This document shows, in pieces, positions 25,315-34,626 of a stretch of 64,000 nucleotides of DNA. Numbering within the stretch: position 1 is the stretch's first letter; each line of letters opens with the position of its first letter. The notes beneath the pieces were generated by a model. The model was not told the origin of the DNA. It made no database searches and was given only the letters and a program-made list of their open reading frames with translations. Origin of the DNA: RUG12461 sp045661345 (GTDB lineage Bacteria > Bacillota > Clostridia > Lachnospirales > Lachnospiraceae); the NCBI GenBank assembly GCA_045661345.1, contig JAZRFM010000003.1, positions 8,512-72,511 on the forward strand. Reading direction: 5' to 3'. A program made the position numbers and the translations under genes.

Positions 25315-25352
25315 GGTTTTCTCTGATCTGGCCTCTCTGGTCTGTTTATGGT

Positions 25353-28300
25353 TTATGCAGCCGGTGCCGGCTTTTTCACCGCATAGACCTGATTGAAGAA
25401 ACGGCAAAAGGTCTCAATGTCAAGGTAAAAAACACCGGGGCGAAAGGTTGCCTCCCGATAGGTGTAGTTGCCCGTGGTCTCGTTCTGGATCAGATCCACG
25501 CTATCCTTGCCGCCTGTATTGCGCAGCTGTACGAAGTCTTTTCCTTCTTTCTTTACCAGCCCGAGGATTGTATAGGTGTGCTGGCTGGTAATACCACGGA
25601 ATTTCCTCTCTCCTCTCTCTGTCTTTTCTCCCTCTGTCTGAAACTCCCGGAAGGTACCTCCGATCATGATCTTTTCCTCTTTCGTTGCCGACCGCAGTTT
25701 TGCTGCCACTTTGTTCACGTGCTCTTTGAAACGCCGTGCCGCCCTGCTGTCTGGATTTCGATGCTTCTCATAGGATTTGTGACTGTTGACAAAAAACAAC
25801 GTGTCTGCCTTTCTCCCTGTAATGTAGATACTGGCGTCCTCCGGTAATCCCATCTCGATATCCTTCGGGGTATATCTGGTAAACCACCGGTTCTTTTTGA
25901 GACCGGATGCCACAAAGGCCTTTTCATACAGCTTTCCCCACATGGCTCCGTTGACGCCATTCTTATAGGATTCCTCATTCCCGGCAATGGATTTGTCCAC
26001 CTTCACATAGATCGGCTTCGGATCACCGAAAAGTGCCGGCTTGAAAAACCGTACCGTAACGGTGCCATCCCTATTGTCCTTCATGTTCTCCTTGATCAGA
26101 TTCGGCTCACGGTTCACCACTGCTGCAAGGGTTCCGATGAAATAGCAGTCCCCCACCTGCCCCTGATTCAGATCGGAAATGCGCGGTTCATGGCAGAAAA
26201 GCGGTGTATCGTTTTTCTGTTTCCACTGAATGTTCTCTGCAAATCCTCTGCGATCCGAAACGTATTTCACACCGGCATTTGCGGGAATCTCCAGCGTCCC
26301 GTCACACTGACCGAACAACTCCGTCTGATACTCCCTCAGTTTCGTAAGCTCTTTCTGTTCCTGTTCGGAAAGCGCTCCCTCCCGAGAAGCAAGGGCGTCG
26401 ATCCGCGTCTCCAGCTTCGGACGCAATTCCTCTAAAGGTTCTTCTTCTGCACGGTTGATCATTTCATCCCGGTTGGCATAATTTGCCCGTAGTCTCGTTT
26501 CGATCTTCGCCTCCCGCTGATTCTCCGGGATAGTAGCATCCTGCTCCACGGCTGTTTTGACACTCCTGTAAACCGGAGGTGAGAACTGCTTCACAAACTT
26601 GCCCAGTGGCATCCCCCAAAAGGCCTGATGCCGTTCACAGTTCTGGCTGGCATTCGTATACTTCTTGATCAGATTCAGGATCTTTTTCGTTTCCTCTCCC
26701 AGCTTCTCGTAGCCGAACTTGTCCCGCAGATCGAGCTCCAGTTTTTCTTTGACATTCGCCGTCTTCTTCATGGACAGCGCGTTGGAATGGAGCTGCTCAT
26801 TCTGGCTGAGATCATTGATATTCGCCAAAGCACCGTCTTTCTTTGTCGTGCGGTCACGGAGCAGACCCTGGTAACCGACAAATGACTCGTTTCCCCAGTA
26901 GCTGTCTTCCACCGCTTTCTCCAGTTCCGCCTGACTCGTCGCCTTGGCAGCCTGCCCCCGGAGGCCGGTCTCTTTATCGTTTCTCAGAGCCTGCTGCACC
27001 TTGTCAAGGCGTTCCACCAGGGCATCTGCTTTTTTCTCTTCGATGCCGGCGGCAGCAAAATAGGTGCGTATCAGTGTCTGATCCAGAGAGAGGATCGTAT
27101 CCGCCACCCGTTCATCATAAAATGCAACGCTGATATCCCCACGGTTAGCCACCACCTGCTTCGTACAGACCTCTTCCCCTTCCTCTCTGTTTTTGTTTAA
27201 GGAATCAAAGGAGTCCTCTCCAAAGGAAAAGGTGTTGTTTGTCACCTGTACGCCTTCAATCATGAGATAGGTCTCTTCGTCGATCTCCTGCTCCTTCAGC
27301 TTATAGAGGAAGCTGTCCGGCCGTCGGTTTTTTTGTCCGCAGATCATGTCGATGATCTGGATTGTCGCCAGCTGCCGCAGTGCTTCTATGGAGTAGGACA
27401 GATTCTTCTTTGTCGCCTTGGAATACTCGATGGCCTCCTCATGGGTGTATAAATGCTCTCCTTTTTTTATGACCAGACCTTCTTTTTGTCCCTGTTCTCC
27501 ATCGTCAAGGCGGGCTTTCTCCGTTTTTGCGCAGAGCTTTGATGCCCCGACAAGCCGGAAAAACATCTGGGTGGCCGCGTCCGCCTTCCTACCTTCTTCG
27601 TCTGCTTTGACAAACACATTTTTCTGCGCCGTGAGTTGAGCCCGGCTGATTTGCCGTACCGGTTTTTCCTCCACGATGATAAGATCCTCGTTCCAGGTGC
27701 GGAAATGATTCCCGGCAAATTGCTCATAGGTTGCTTTCCGATACAGCTTCTTTTCCCGCTCCAGCTGGAGGAGAACGCGTTCCGCATTCAGGCGGTTCTG
27801 CTTTGCTTTTTCCGTCATGCAAAAGGATTTTACGATCTTTTGAAAGGAACCGATCAAAGCATCGTACGCTTTCACGATCTCCTCTTTCTCCGCGGAAAAC
27901 TTCCTCTTCTGCATTGGAACATCTTTCGCCAGAAGGGCATTCAATGCCTCTCTTTTATTTGCTGCGTCCTTGTTGTCCCGGCAGATTTCTTCGGAAAGCG
28001 TTGTCATGTTCCGGTGTTCGATCTTGACCACCTCCGCCTGTTTCAGATCTTTCGATTTCTGGATCTTCTTTTTCTCGGCGGCGATCAGCATCAGGATTGC
28101 TTCCACCTTTCCATGGCGCGCACGGTAGGAGGAGCTTTCGCTGTGGCGGGGCTTCAAGTATTTATCCTTCAATACCGTTTCCATCCATCTATACTGTACC
28201 AGAAGCTCCTCCTGAGAGGCCTGCTGCATTTGCAGGAGCCTTCTCACTTCCCGCTTCACGGCTTTCATCTCGAAGGAATCCGAGCTTCTGCTGGCATCGT

Positions 28301-28505
28301 TAAGCAGTGTTTGTGCCAGTTGGACAAACTGCCCCTGGCCGCCTCCCTGCTGCGCCTCCTGCTGTTCCTCTTTGCCAATGATATTCTGCTGCAGATCCGG
28401 CAGCATCCTGTTCTGATCGAGTTGTGTGATATCCTGCTGATCGGTATGTATCGTGATCTTTGTATTGATCTCCGTGGTCTTGTTTATCGTGATCTGTTCT
28501 TCCAT
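25353..28505 (-). CDS. Giant protein with kinase-like remnant and calpain-type cysteine protease domain (copy B)
   Basis: 1050 residues, collinear paralogue of the next gene downstream with the same architecture. Strong GGAGGG site six bases before the ATG. Kinase-like segment: QLATIQIIDMICGQKNRR (379-396) and VQVTNNTFSFGE (419-430), again with catalytic Asp and His replaced. Protease triad: Cys787 (NQGQVGDCYFIGTLAAV), His976 (SQHTYTILGL), Asn996 (QLRNTGG). Like copy A it lacks secretion signals, so it acts inside the cell or leaves by an unseen route. The region 515-665 differs most between the two copies, while the last 370 residues are most alike. It follows the unknown 209-residue gene by 46 bases and precedes copy A by 38, so the three read as an operon. 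The target is unknown. Confidence 0.8.
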   Translation of the reverse strand: MEEQITINKTTEINTKITIHTDQQDITQLDQNRMLPDLQQNIIGKEEQQEAQQGGGQGQFVQLAQTLLNDASRSSDSFEMKAVKREVRRLLQMQQASQEELLVQYRWMETVLKDKYLKPRHSESSSYRARHGKVEAILMLIAAEKKKIQKSKDLKQAEVVKIEHRNMTTLSEEICRDNKDAANKREALNALLAKDVPMQKRKFSAEKEEIVKAYDALIGSFQKIVKSFCMTEKAKQNRLNAERVLLQLEREKKLYRKATYEQFAGNHFRTWNEDLIIVEEKPVRQISRAQLTAQKNVFVKADEEGRKADAATQMFFRLVGASKLCAKTEKARLDDGEQGQKEGLVIKKGEHLYTHEEAIEYSKATKKNLSYSIEALRQLATIQIIDMICGQKNRRPDSFLYKLKEQEIDEETYLMIEGVQVTNNTFSFGEDSFDSLNKNREEGEEVCTKQVVANRGDISVAFYDERVADTILSLDQTLIRTYFAAAGIEEKKADALVERLDKVQQALRNDKETGLRGQAAKATSQAELEKAVEDSYWGNESFVGYQGLLRDRTTKKDGALANINDLSQNEQLHSNALSMKKTANVKEKLELDLRDKFGYEKLGEETKKILNLIKKYTNASQNCERHQAFWGMPLGKFVKQFSPPVYRSVKTAVEQDATIPENQREAKIETRLRANYANRDEMINRAEEEPLEELRPKLETRIDALASREGALSEQEQKELTKLREYQTELFGQCDGTLEIPANAGVKYVSDRRGFAENIQWKQKNDTPLFCHEPRISDLNQGQVGDCYFIGTLAAVVNREPNLIKENMKDNRDGTVTVRFFKPALFGDPKPIYVKVDKSIAGNEESYKNGVNGAMWGKLYEKAFVASGLKKNRWFTRYTPKDIEMGLPEDASIYITGRKADTLFFVNSHKSYEKHRNPDSRAARRFKEHVNKVAAKLRSATKEEKIMIGGTFREFQTEGEKTERGERKFRGITSQHTYTILGLVKKEGKDFVQLRNTGGKDSVDLIQNETTGNYTYREATFRPGVFYLDIETFCRFFNQVYAVKKPAPAA

Positions 28506-28551
28506 GCTTATCCCTCCGGTGTCTCACCCCGTTAACATCATGTCTCCGCTC

Positions 28552-29181
28552 CTACAGGAACGCGTGTGACAAAATCGTTTCAAGCTGCTCTTTCGACATC
28601 AGCGGGCCAAATTCCGGCAGAAGCGCTGTTTCTTCTTCCCCCTCGATCCTGAGCACCGCCGTCTCCCATTCCGGGAAAACAATCTCGTAAGAAAGCTGTA
28701 CCTCTTCCCCGCCTTCTTCCAGGATCGCGCAAGGGGTGCCATCCGGCTGCTCCATGGCCCGCGACTCCAACCCAAGAGAAAGCAGGATCTCCTGCAGATG
28801 CGGCAGCCTCGTGACAGCATACGCTCTTTGTATTTCAAAATCAATGCGTCCCTCCGGCATACCGAAGCGGATCGCCCGGTACAGCATCGGTAAAAGCAGG
28901 ATCCCTTCATACTCCGCAGGTGCATCAAAGCACGGGAAGGACCAGGGCTTGTCATCATACACATACAGGGTATAGCGGTAAAGCGGTGTCTCCTCCGTGT
29001 CGATCCTGCAGCAGGAAAGGTTGATCGTTTCATCCGGATATACCAGCAGAAAGCCCGGATCCTCGTACGGTCCTATGGAAGGCAGTACATTGATCCCGTT
29101 TTCCTGAAACAGCTCCATGGCCTTTTCCAGAGACTCCTTCATTTCCTCATCGATCATGTTGTTTTCCTCGGTGCCTGTCAT
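28552..29181 (-). CDS. Unknown acidic protein heading the calpain-type operon
   Basis: 209 residues, strongly acidic, mixed alpha/beta, no signal peptide or membrane helix. Starts MTGTEENNMIDEEMKESLEK with a helix, then strand-rich segments (FLLVYPDETINLSCCRID; YRYTLYVYDDKPWSF; VQLSYEIVFPEWETAVLRIE). A GGGGG site lies six bases before the ATG. No family recognised. Small size, acidity and first position before two giant protease-domain proteins would suit a chaperone or an inhibitor, but nothing in the sequence proves either. Confidence 0.6.
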   Translation of the reverse strand: MTGTEENNMIDEEMKESLEKAMELFQENGINVLPSIGPYEDPGFLLVYPDETINLSCCRIDTEETPLYRYTLYVYDDKPWSFPCFDAPAEYEGILLLPMLYRAIRFGMPEGRIDFEIQRAYAVTRLPHLQEILLSLGLESRAMEQPDGTPCAILEEGGEEVQLSYEIVFPEWETAVLRIEGEEETALLPEFGPLMSKEQLETILSHAFL

Positions 29182-29271
29182 GGTATCCCCCTTTCAGAGT
29201 CTGTTGATATATTCTTTATACGAAAAATACTGGCGGCTGGCAGAAACGATTCAATTCCGCCCCTCCCATGC

Positions 29272-31392
29272 TTACGCTTTCCCCTCATTCAGCCGGTCAT
29301 TGACCCGGCGTATCACAAGATCCAGATTTCTGGTGCCATACATGCAATACAGGGAGGCGGACCGGGTCTCGATCTCTTTTTCGGCGATCATTTTCTTTAC
29401 CCGCTCCACATCGTTCTCAAAGAACAATTCCTCGGATTCAAACCCGAATACGGAGAAATCCGTGCCGTTCAGCCGGTACACATTTTCCTTTCCGAACACT
29501 TCCATCAGGCATTCGGCGATCTCCACCACAATCCTGTCTCCCGCCTCATAGCCGTACTTTCTGTTGACATCCTCCAGTCCGGTCAGACTGCAGCAATAGT
29601 AGCCAAACGGCGAGGAGATATCCAGCCCCTGCTCGATGAACTTCCGGTAAGCACGATGATTCATGGCGCCGGAAAGTACATCGTTGTAGGTGTAATAGTA
29701 CATCCTCTTCTGTTCCTCACGCTGCAGGATCAGCTGTGCGAGGAAATAAGAGATCAGACTGATAATCTCCGCAATCCCCTCGAGACTCTTTTCCGGCGCT
29801 CCGACAACGCCCACCACCCCGATCAGGTTCTGGTTTACTTCCAGTGCCGCCAATACCATATTATCCACATGATTGGCACTCAGCACGTTATAAAATGCGG
29901 GATTGGCGGTTCGATAATCCTCGATGTTCCGAACGATCAGTTTTTGATCATTTTTTTTGAAGGCGTCATAGAGATCATCAATGAGCCCGCGGAAGGGTAC
30001 ATACATCAGTTCCAGAGACAGGGATTCCTGACCCTGTGCAAACCATTCATAGGTGCCGCGGTATTTCCCGTTCTTCTGATCCTCAAAGATAAAGATCCTG
30101 CGCGCTTCAAACTCCGTCCCCAGAAACCGGATCAAGGAACGGATATTGTTTTCCGGCGATTCGGAGGATACGGCATACTGCAGCGCCCTGTTGATAAAAC
30201 GATCCCGCTCCACTTCCCTGTGATCCCTTGTCCACCAGGTCATAAACCGGATCAGCATGAGAACCACAAAAAAAGTCATTGCAATCCGTGTCAGTCCGCC
30301 GAGAGAATCTCTCCTCACGGGTTGGATCAGATAGAGGATGATATCTCCCGCCCCGCAGATCAGCAGCGCCGTCACCCCGATATAAAATGCACGGAAGGAG
30401 GATTTCGTTCCCAGCATTCTGGAATAGCGTCCGTTCTCCGCCAGCATGACGACGATCAAAAGCAGCAGCAACGCAACATAGACGATCATGATCTTCGAAT
30501 GGGATTCATGCATATCGATGCCGGCAGTGAATCTGAGGAGCAAAAGAACTGCCAGTCCTCCCGCCGAAAGGAAAAAGCCGAGATGGATGTAGATTCCCTT
30601 TTTCAGCCGTGTCATGGAGTTGAGGAACGAGACCAGCGGATACCCTGCCAGAAAAAGGATCGTCATTCTGATATCACGCCACACATAGACCGTTCCGGAC
30701 AACAGCTGCGGGAAGTTCGTATCCACCAGCAGCCAGACTCCCATCACCAGCGCAAAAACCCCCAGTCCCATGATATTGAAGGGGAGTGCCTCCTTGTCTG
30801 TGATGGAAAGGTGGATGAGCACCAGAACCAGCCCGAAAAAAACCGTCAGCAGAGAGAAGAAAACCGCCACACCCATCTCATTGATCCTGAAGCGGAAAAA
30901 ATCGATGGTTGGGGAAAGATAGACGCCATAAATCCTTCCGCCGTTCATTCCCTCATAGACACCCTGATAACGGAAGGTCACCATCTTACCCGCATCCGCT
31001 TTTCCAAGACCCACTGCATGTACCTTTGACCCGTAGCCCATGCCGGTCATGTTTTCTCTGCTGGAAAAGCTGTACACCTCTGTGTCGTCAATATAAACCT
31101 TGAAATTGACATTCTGAGAGGAGAAGCAGAGGGCATCCGTATCCGTCAGATCCGCCGGCAGTCTTCTGAACAATCCCTCCTCCGTCGGGAAGCTCCCGGT
31201 CTTGATGTTATCGATGACATAGCTCGTGCCCGGATTCTGCACCCAGCCCTCGGAAAAAGGGCGTATGTGCTGTGATCCCTCAGACGAAAAAAGGTCGGCA
31301 CTCAGCAGCATGGCAGCAAGGAGTATCGTCACAATCAAAAAGGAAAGCACGATATAGATTCTTTTTGCAGTTTGTCCGATGGGTTTCATCAA
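29272..31392 (-). CDS. 7TM sensor with GAF and degenerate GGDEF domain
   Basis: 706 residues. An N-terminal helix and an outer jelly-roll-like sensor (about 35-165) precede seven membrane helices (about 170-395), the 7TMR-DISM arrangement. A GAF-like domain (about 415-565) and a GGDEF fold (about 575-700; TYNDVLSGAMNHRAYRKF) follow. The cyclase motif is NGTDF (642-646) instead of GGDEF, and the preceding metal-binding segment reads YCCSLTGLEDVNRKYGYEAG with the usual Asp shifted, so diguanylate cyclase activity is unlikely. Last gene of the three-gene sensor operon, 18 bases after the DegV-containing kinase, and perhaps its effector. Confidence 0.8.
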   Translation of the reverse strand: MMKPIGQTAKRIYIVLSFLIVTILLAAMLLSADLFSSEGSQHIRPFSEGWVQNPGTSYVIDNIKTGSFPTEEGLFRRLPADLTDTDALCFSSQNVNFKVYIDDTEVYSFSSRENMTGMGYGSKVHAVGLGKADAGKMVTFRYQGVYEGMNGGRIYGVYLSPTIDFFRFRINEMGVAVFFSLLTVFFGLVLVLIHLSITDKEALPFNIMGLGVFALVMGVWLLVDTNFPQLLSGTVYVWRDIRMTILFLAGYPLVSFLNSMTRLKKGIYIHLGFFLSAGGLAVLLLLRFTAGIDMHESHSKIMIVYVALLLLLIVVMLAENGRYSRMLGTKSSFRAFYIGVTALLICGAGDIILYLIQPVRRDSLGGLTRIAMTFFVVLMLIRFMTWWTRDHREVERDRFINRALQYAVSSESPENNIRSLIRFLGTEFEARRIFIFEDQKNGKYRGTYEWFAQGQESLSLELMYVPFRGLIDDLYDAFKKNDQKLIVRNIEDYRTANPAFYNVLSANHVDNMVLAALEVNQNLIGVVGVVGAPEKSLEGIAEIISLISYFLAQLILQREEQKRMYYYTYNDVLSGAMNHRAYRKFIEQGLDISSPFGYYCCSLTGLEDVNRKYGYEAGDRIVVEIAECLMEVFGKENVYRLNGTDFSVFGFESEELFFENDVERVKKMIAEKEIETRSASLYCMYGTRNLDLVIRRVNDRLNEGKA

Positions 31393-31410
31393 CTTCTCTT
31401 CTCCCCGGTT

Positions 31411-34400
31411 TTATTCCTCTTCCATGTCTTCCGGCAAAACGGGCGGCAGGATGGATAGATACGCCCGGTATGCCGATAACAGCTTCCCGGTTCCCTCCCT
31501 GATCGCCTCTACATTTCTCTCTTTTCCTGCAAGCTCCAGCGCTTCCGCTTCATCGGAAAGAGCCATGAGCCCCACGATCCTGAGGGAGCTCTTCAGGGCA
31601 TGTACCTTGATGGTATAATTGTCCCAGTCCTCCTGCCGGTAATAGGTTTCGATCTCATCCGCACGCTCCGGAATGGACTCCCAGGTCATTCTCAGCATCA
31701 GGCAAAGACCCTCCTCGGATCCGCTGTTTTCCAGTCCGGCTTCCGGATTGAGTCCCGGGATATTCTCATACCACTTCATCTCCGCCAAAGGACGTTCCCC
31801 ATGTCCTTTAGGCTCCCCAGGTTCCGGCATTTCTTCCTCCTGTCCGCCCGGCGCCTTCGGTTCCGCCGTTTCCTCCTCCCGGAACAGGTCGTACCTCTCT
31901 TCTTCCTTTTCCTCCAATACCTCTGTCAGGAGATTGCTCAGGTTGTAGGACTGGTCTCCTCTGGTCAGGTAAAAGATGCCGAGCGCCCCTCTGCCGCAGT
32001 TTAATGACATGGATGCCGAAGCCTTCTGGAACAGAATGTGTTCAAAATGATGCCGGGTCTGCAGCCATTCCGTGATCATCTCTTTCTGTTCCTGTGTCAG
32101 CTGCACATAATCCACGATCACCGTGTCAGTATCGGGCTTCACTCTTCTCGGCAATGCCGTCTCCAGATATTTGAGATAGCAGGTATCCGTATCTCCCACG
32201 CAGAGCCGTTCCACCTTGATTGCATCGTTCCCGACTCTGAACACCGGCTTGACGGAAAAGGCATTCAGGAACGCAAAGGTAAGCCTGCTCATGGCTTTGC
32301 GGCGCATCAGCACCTCCGTATCCATCGTGACAAATCCGCAGTACAGCTTTTCCCGGATTCGCTCGATCTCCGTGATCATCATCTCCATGCTTCTGCCCTG
32401 GCTCGCCATCCGGTACGCAAAAAGCACCAGCATACCAAGAGCCCCCGCATTCACCTGAGAATCGATCACCCGCACGTTGCCATATGCCTTGGCCGCCTCC
32501 AAGGCGCGTTCATACTCCTCGCTCACGGATGCCGTCAGCGTGAAATACAGCACCTGATGGGCTTTTTTGATCTCTTTGCTGAAGAACTGTTCAAACTCTT
32601 CCACCGTCGGCGACTCCGACACAAATTCCCTGCCCTCATTCAGGTAATGCATGAGTTCATCGCTGTCGGCTTCCACCCTGTCGTAATAGATTCTGCCATC
32701 CGATACGATGCGGAAGGGAATCGTATCGATCTGGCAGCGTTCCAGTATCTCCGACGGCAGATCACACATCGTGCTGGTAGCGATCAGAACCGGGATCTTC
32801 TTATGGTAGCTTCTGGCCGTGTTCATCTGAGCCTTTGCGGCCTCCGTGCCCTCCGTCCGGATAATCTTCAGCTCCGGCAGATGCGCGATCATCGTTTCCT
32901 CCAGCTCCGCACCGGAAACCGGTTTCACCAGATACCCGTCAAATCCGCTCCGGTTGTACAGGTCTCTGTTTTCCGCACCGGCGTTTGCCGTCAGTACGAT
33001 GATCGGCGTATGATTATTCATCCCCTCAGCCTGCTTCCGGATGCTCTGCATGCATTCGATTCCGTCCATCTCCGGCATCAGGTGATCCATCAGAATGATG
33101 TCATATCGCTTCCCGAGGGTCAGGGCAAGGGCTTCTTCTCCGTCTGATGCCGTATCAATTATCATCTCCGTACCGGTCAGCAGCTTCTTTTCCACCTCGA
33201 GATTCATCGCATTGTCATCCACGATCAGGATGACGGCATCCGGCGCCGTAAACCCGGGCAGATATCGTTTTCCGTTCTCCCTGCGGCCGGTATTCGTCAG
33301 ATGCAGATCCCCGATCACTTCTTTTCTCGTGACGGTCTGCCAGAGCGCCACCATAAAGGTTGACCCCTGGGTATAGACGCTGTTGACGGAAATCTTGCCG
33401 TCCATCAGATCCACCAGTTCCTTCACGATGGACAGACCGAGACCTGTCCCCTCGATCCTGACGTTCTTCTCTTCATCCATTCTCTGGAATGCGTCAAACA
33501 GGTACGGCAGGGCATCCTGTTTGATCCCCATGCCGGTATCAATGACGGAAAACAGCAAGAGAACCCGGTTCCCTTTTGTCTCTTCCTTCTCGATGTGAAG
33601 CGTCACAGAGCCTTCCTTCGTATACTTGACGGCATTGTTCAGCAGGTTCACAAGGATCTGCTTGATCCGCACTTCGTCCCCGAACAGCTCCGCGGGAATG
33701 GAGGGATCCACCTCGATCTTCAGCTCCAGATTCTTTTCCTCCGCCCGCAGCCACATCATGTTCACGATCTCGGAGATCATGGAACCCAGATTGTAGTTCA
33801 CGGGAACAATATCCATTTTCCCGGCTTCAATCTTGCTGATGTCCAGAATGTCATTCACCAGCGCCAGCAGCATCTTGCCCGCACCCTGAATGTTGTTTGC
33901 ATCCTTGATAATCTCCTCGGATGCATCCTCCTGGCGAAGGATAATCTCATTGAGACCGAGGATCGAGTTGATCGGGGTGCGGATCTCATGACTCATGGAG
34001 GAGAAGAAACGGCTCTGGGAGCGGTTCAGCGCCTCTGCTTTTCTGGTTTCTTCCTTTGCTTTTTCTTCCTCAATTTTGGAAATGTAGTTCTGAAACCAGC
34101 TCATCATGGTGCAAACGATTCCCACCTCGATCACGCCCAATACGGAGTCGAGATAGAAAACAGGTCTGGAATGGTACTGGATCAGCTCAGGATGATAATA
34201 GCCTGTCACATACATCACAATCACCACCGCGGTCAGAGCCAGGAGAGACCCCATCCTCCAGGAACCGGAGAGGATCAGTCCCACATACAGATAAGCAAAG
34301 ACCAGCCACACCGGAGACGCCCCGGACGGACCCCCGCCGAAGAAAAAGACGATGGGCATCGCAAAGAAGATGACCCCGAGGGAAACGATCTGCGTCGCGA

Positions 34401-34626
34401 TTTCCACCTTCCCCGTCTTCACGCTCCACACGCTGACTGCGGGTACCGCGATCACCAGAAAAGCGAGGGCAATGATCTCCACCATGTTTTCACGATAGAG
34501 GATATCTCCGATCATCGCCACGACCACCACGGCGACGGCCGTAAAGGTCAGGGCGATGAAAAGACGCTCCTTGATGCTTCTTTTTCTGTCGGATATGACT
34601 CCGGAAATCCTGCGGAAGAGCTTCAT
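31411..34626 (-). CDS. Hybrid histidine kinase with an embedded DegV domain and Hpt
   Basis: 1071 residues. Six or so N-terminal membrane helices (20-180); HisKA His213 (SSMSHEIRTPINSILG); HATPase (LVNLLNNAVKYT, DTGMGI, GTGLGL); receiver with Asp514 (ILMDHLMPEMDG) and Lys568; then residues 612-890 form a DegV fold: ATSTMCDLPSEILERCQID, ESPTVEEFEQFF, LYFTLTASVSEEYERAL, VIDSQVNAGALGMLV, GFVTMDTEVLMRRKAMSRL, NCGRGALGIFYLT. DegV/FakB proteins bind a fatty acid. An acidic linker leads to Hpt His1009 (KVHALKSSLRIVG). DegV inside a kinase is very unusual. The TGA/ATG overlap with the upstream kinase indicates tight co-expression. It may couple fatty-acid status to the phosphorelay (inference). Confidence 0.88.
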   Translation of the reverse strand: MKLFRRISGVISDRKRSIKERLFIALTFTAVAVVVVAMIGDILYRENMVEIIALAFLVIAVPAVSVWSVKTGKVEIATQIVSLGVIFFAMPIVFFFGGGPSGASPVWLVFAYLYVGLILSGSWRMGSLLALTAVVIVMYVTGYYHPELIQYHSRPVFYLDSVLGVIEVGIVCTMMSWFQNYISKIEEEKAKEETRKAEALNRSQSRFFSSMSHEIRTPINSILGLNEIILRQEDASEEIIKDANNIQGAGKMLLALVNDILDISKIEAGKMDIVPVNYNLGSMISEIVNMMWLRAEEKNLELKIEVDPSIPAELFGDEVRIKQILVNLLNNAVKYTKEGSVTLHIEKEETKGNRVLLLFSVIDTGMGIKQDALPYLFDAFQRMDEEKNVRIEGTGLGLSIVKELVDLMDGKISVNSVYTQGSTFMVALWQTVTRKEVIGDLHLTNTGRRENGKRYLPGFTAPDAVILIVDDNAMNLEVEKKLLTGTEMIIDTASDGEEALALTLGKRYDIILMDHLMPEMDGIECMQSIRKQAEGMNNHTPIIVLTANAGAENRDLYNRSGFDGYLVKPVSGAELEETMIAHLPELKIIRTEGTEAAKAQMNTARSYHKKIPVLIATSTMCDLPSEILERCQIDTIPFRIVSDGRIYYDRVEADSDELMHYLNEGREFVSESPTVEEFEQFFSKEIKKAHQVLYFTLTASVSEEYERALEAAKAYGNVRVIDSQVNAGALGMLVLFAYRMASQGRSMEMMITEIERIREKLYCGFVTMDTEVLMRRKAMSRLTFAFLNAFSVKPVFRVGNDAIKVERLCVGDTDTCYLKYLETALPRRVKPDTDTVIVDYVQLTQEQKEMITEWLQTRHHFEHILFQKASASMSLNCGRGALGIFYLTRGDQSYNLSNLLTEVLEEKEEERYDLFREEETAEPKAPGGQEEEMPEPGEPKGHGERPLAEMKWYENIPGLNPEAGLENSGSEEGLCLMLRMTWESIPERADEIETYYRQEDWDNYTIKVHALKSSLRIVGLMALSDEAEALELAGKERNVEAIREGTGKLLSAYRAYLSILPPVLPEDMEEE

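Noticed and set aside
25315..25407. Extended start of calpain-type copy A
   Set aside because: Overlaps copy B; the paralogue starts at the equivalent MEEQ.
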